Shown: positions 31,600-32,213 of the stretch, one piece after another | How positions within the stretch are numbered: the first letter of the stretch is position 1 | How the letters are laid out: each line of letters opens with the position of its first letter | From: Gammaproteobacteria bacterium | GTDB lineage: Bacteria > Pseudomonadota > Gammaproteobacteria > Pseudomonadales > Pseudomonadaceae | Assembly (NCBI GenBank): GCA_018827205.1 | Contig: JAHJXZ010000121.1 | Location: 1-32,213, forward strand | Length of the DNA stretch: 32,213 bases | Reading direction: 5' to 3' | Program-made: the position numbers and the translations under genes | The notes under the pieces: generated by a model | What the model saw: only the letters and a program-made list of their open reading frames with translations | The model's database searches: none | Told to the model about the DNA's origin: nothing

Positions 31600-31818
31600 T
31601 CAGCCGTGGATGCCGCGACTTACTTCGATGATGTAAGTGATGATCGGCTTGGCCAGGAAGGCGAACAAACACAGGCCCAGGCCGAGGAACAGGATCGCCG
31701 TACCCAGGCGGCCGGCTTTGGAGGTTTTTGCCAGGTCCCAGATGATGAAGAACATAAACACCATCAGCCCGCCGACCAGTGCGTACATCATCAGCGATTC
31801 GAACTGTTCGGTTTCCAT
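31600..31818 (-). CDS. DUF2788 family small membrane protein
   Basis: A 72-residue protein with two transmembrane segments (~12-27 YALVGGLMVFMFFIIW and ~39-62 GTAILFLGLGLCLFAFLAKP) joined by a short basic loop (DLAKTSKAGRL). I recognise DUF2788, found in Pseudomonas and relatives. No function is known. It is transcribed from a strong-looking promoter (31905-31933) between it and the Lrp/AsnC gene. Confidence 0.86.
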   Translation of the reverse strand: METEQFESLMMYALVGGLMVFMFFIIWDLAKTSKAGRLGTAILFLGLGLCLFAFLAKPIITYIIEVSRGIHG

Positions 31819-31904
31819 TCGGGCCTCGTGAACCTGCAGGTGCTCGGCTGGGTGCCGAAAATCGATGCGTAGGCGGGCGCGGTGACGCTCGCCAGAGGGG
31901 CGCG

Positions 31905-31933
31905 ATTATACGCGCCGGGGGCGGCCCTGCCAG
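31905..31933 (-). promoter_or_regulatory. Promoter of the DUF2788 gene
   Basis: On the minus strand CTGGCA (31928-31933) is followed after exactly 17 bp by a perfect TATAAT (31905-31910). TATAAT lies in the loop of a GGCGCG/CGCGCC dyad (31899-31916). Transcription would begin near 31898, giving a leader of about 80 nt. Confidence 0.6.
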
Positions 31934-31957
31934 CCGCGCATGACGAGGGTGCGGCGA

Positions 31958-32213
31958 TCAGCCGCGCAAATGCTGCAACGGCAGCTGGGTGCTGGAGAGA
32001 ATCTGCTGCAGGACGAAGCTGGAGCGCACGCTGGAAACCCCCTCGATACGGGTCAGGGTGCCCAGCAGTAGCTGCTGGTAGTGATCCATATCCGGCACCA
32101 CCACTTTGAGTTGATAGTCCGCGTCCATCCCGGTGACCAGGCAGCATTCGAGCACTTGCGGGCATTTGCGGATTTCTTCTTGAAAATGCTCGAAGCGTTC
32201 CGGGGTGTGCTTG
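31958..32213 (-). CDS. Lrp/AsnC family regulator, C-terminal part (truncated by window edge)
   Basis: The last 84 residues of an Lrp/AsnC-type regulator; the N-terminal helix-turn-helix lies beyond the right edge. The reading frame runs open to the edge (KHTPERFEHF near 32212, then KCPQVLECCLVTGMDADYQL). It is the effector-binding RAM domain: VLECCLVTGMDADYQLKVVV, MDHYQQLLLGTLTRIEGVSS, then VRSSFVLQQILSSTQLPL at the end, all standard for the family. The effector would be an amino acid, but which is unknown. Confidence 0.92.
   Translation of the reverse strand, partial: KHTPERFEHFQEEIRKCPQVLECCLVTGMDADYQLKVVVPDMDHYQQLLLGTLTRIEGVSSVRSSFVLQQILSSTQLPLQHLRG

Noticed and set aside
1-32213. tRNA, rRNA, CRISPR array, insertion sequence or prophage
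   Set aside because: No cloverleaf with CCA, no regularly spaced repeats, no transposase or integrase reading frame was seen on either strand.

Overview
The window reads as chromosome from a high-GC gammaproteobacterium, almost certainly a Pseudomonas. The order lnt - corC - ybeY - phoH-like - miaB - (DUF1820) - Sel1 protein - membrane protein - hemL - thiE - thiD - ladS - tetR - acyl-CoA dehydrogenase - (small gene) - amn - ... - rluE-type pseudouridine synthase - globin - DUF2788 - Lrp/AsnC matches, from memory, the order around ladS in P. aeruginosa. The protein sequences are also Pseudomonas-like: the LadS homologue has the full DISMED2-7TM-kinase-receiver layout at 793 residues. I see no phage genes, transposases, CRISPR array, tRNA or rRNA.

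Layout. 1-2332 (+): pxpABC, the prokaryotic 5-oxoprolinase, with ATGA-coupled genes. 2329-7742 (-): miaB, phoH-like ATPase, ybeY, corC and lnt, a housekeeping run for tRNA modification, rRNA maturation, divalent-metal handling and lipoprotein acylation. 7878-8201 (+): a DUF1820 gene ending at a large imperfect palindrome shared with the convergent Sel1-repeat gene. 8334-12426 (-): thiD-thiE-hemL followed by a 1-nt-overlapping unknown membrane protein, then the Sel1-repeat protein. 12673-15054 (+): ladS. 15129-17476 (+): a tandem-palindrome operator, a TetR regulator and an AidB-like acyl-CoA dehydrogenase. 17534-18522 (+): terminator hairpin, a well-formed cobalamin riboswitch and a lone, divergent CbiM-like membrane protein. 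18527-22200: an unknown secreted beta-rich protein (-), a DUF3703-like protein (+), amn (+) and an unknown membrane protein (+).

22209-30347 looks like accessory cargo placed in the conserved backbone. It holds a LysR regulator divergent from a five-gene run: cytosolic agmatine deiminase, N-carbamoylputrescine amidase, a PotF-type polyamine-binding protein without its ABC transporter, a second agmatine deiminase with a Tat signal peptide, and an exported YtcJ-like amidohydrolase. The first four match the agu2ABCA' layout known from P. aeruginosa PA14-type strains. A zinc alcohol dehydrogenase follows on the opposite strand. Together they suggest split cytosolic and periplasmic handling of agmatine or related guanidino/polyamine compounds. 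30489-32213 returns to backbone genes and ends inside an Lrp/AsnC regulator.

The points most worth following are the lone CbiM-like protein under a B12 riboswitch, the agu2-type cluster with its secreted deiminase and amidohydrolase, the double TetR operator lying on the Shine-Dalgarno sequence, and the palindrome at 8229-8286.
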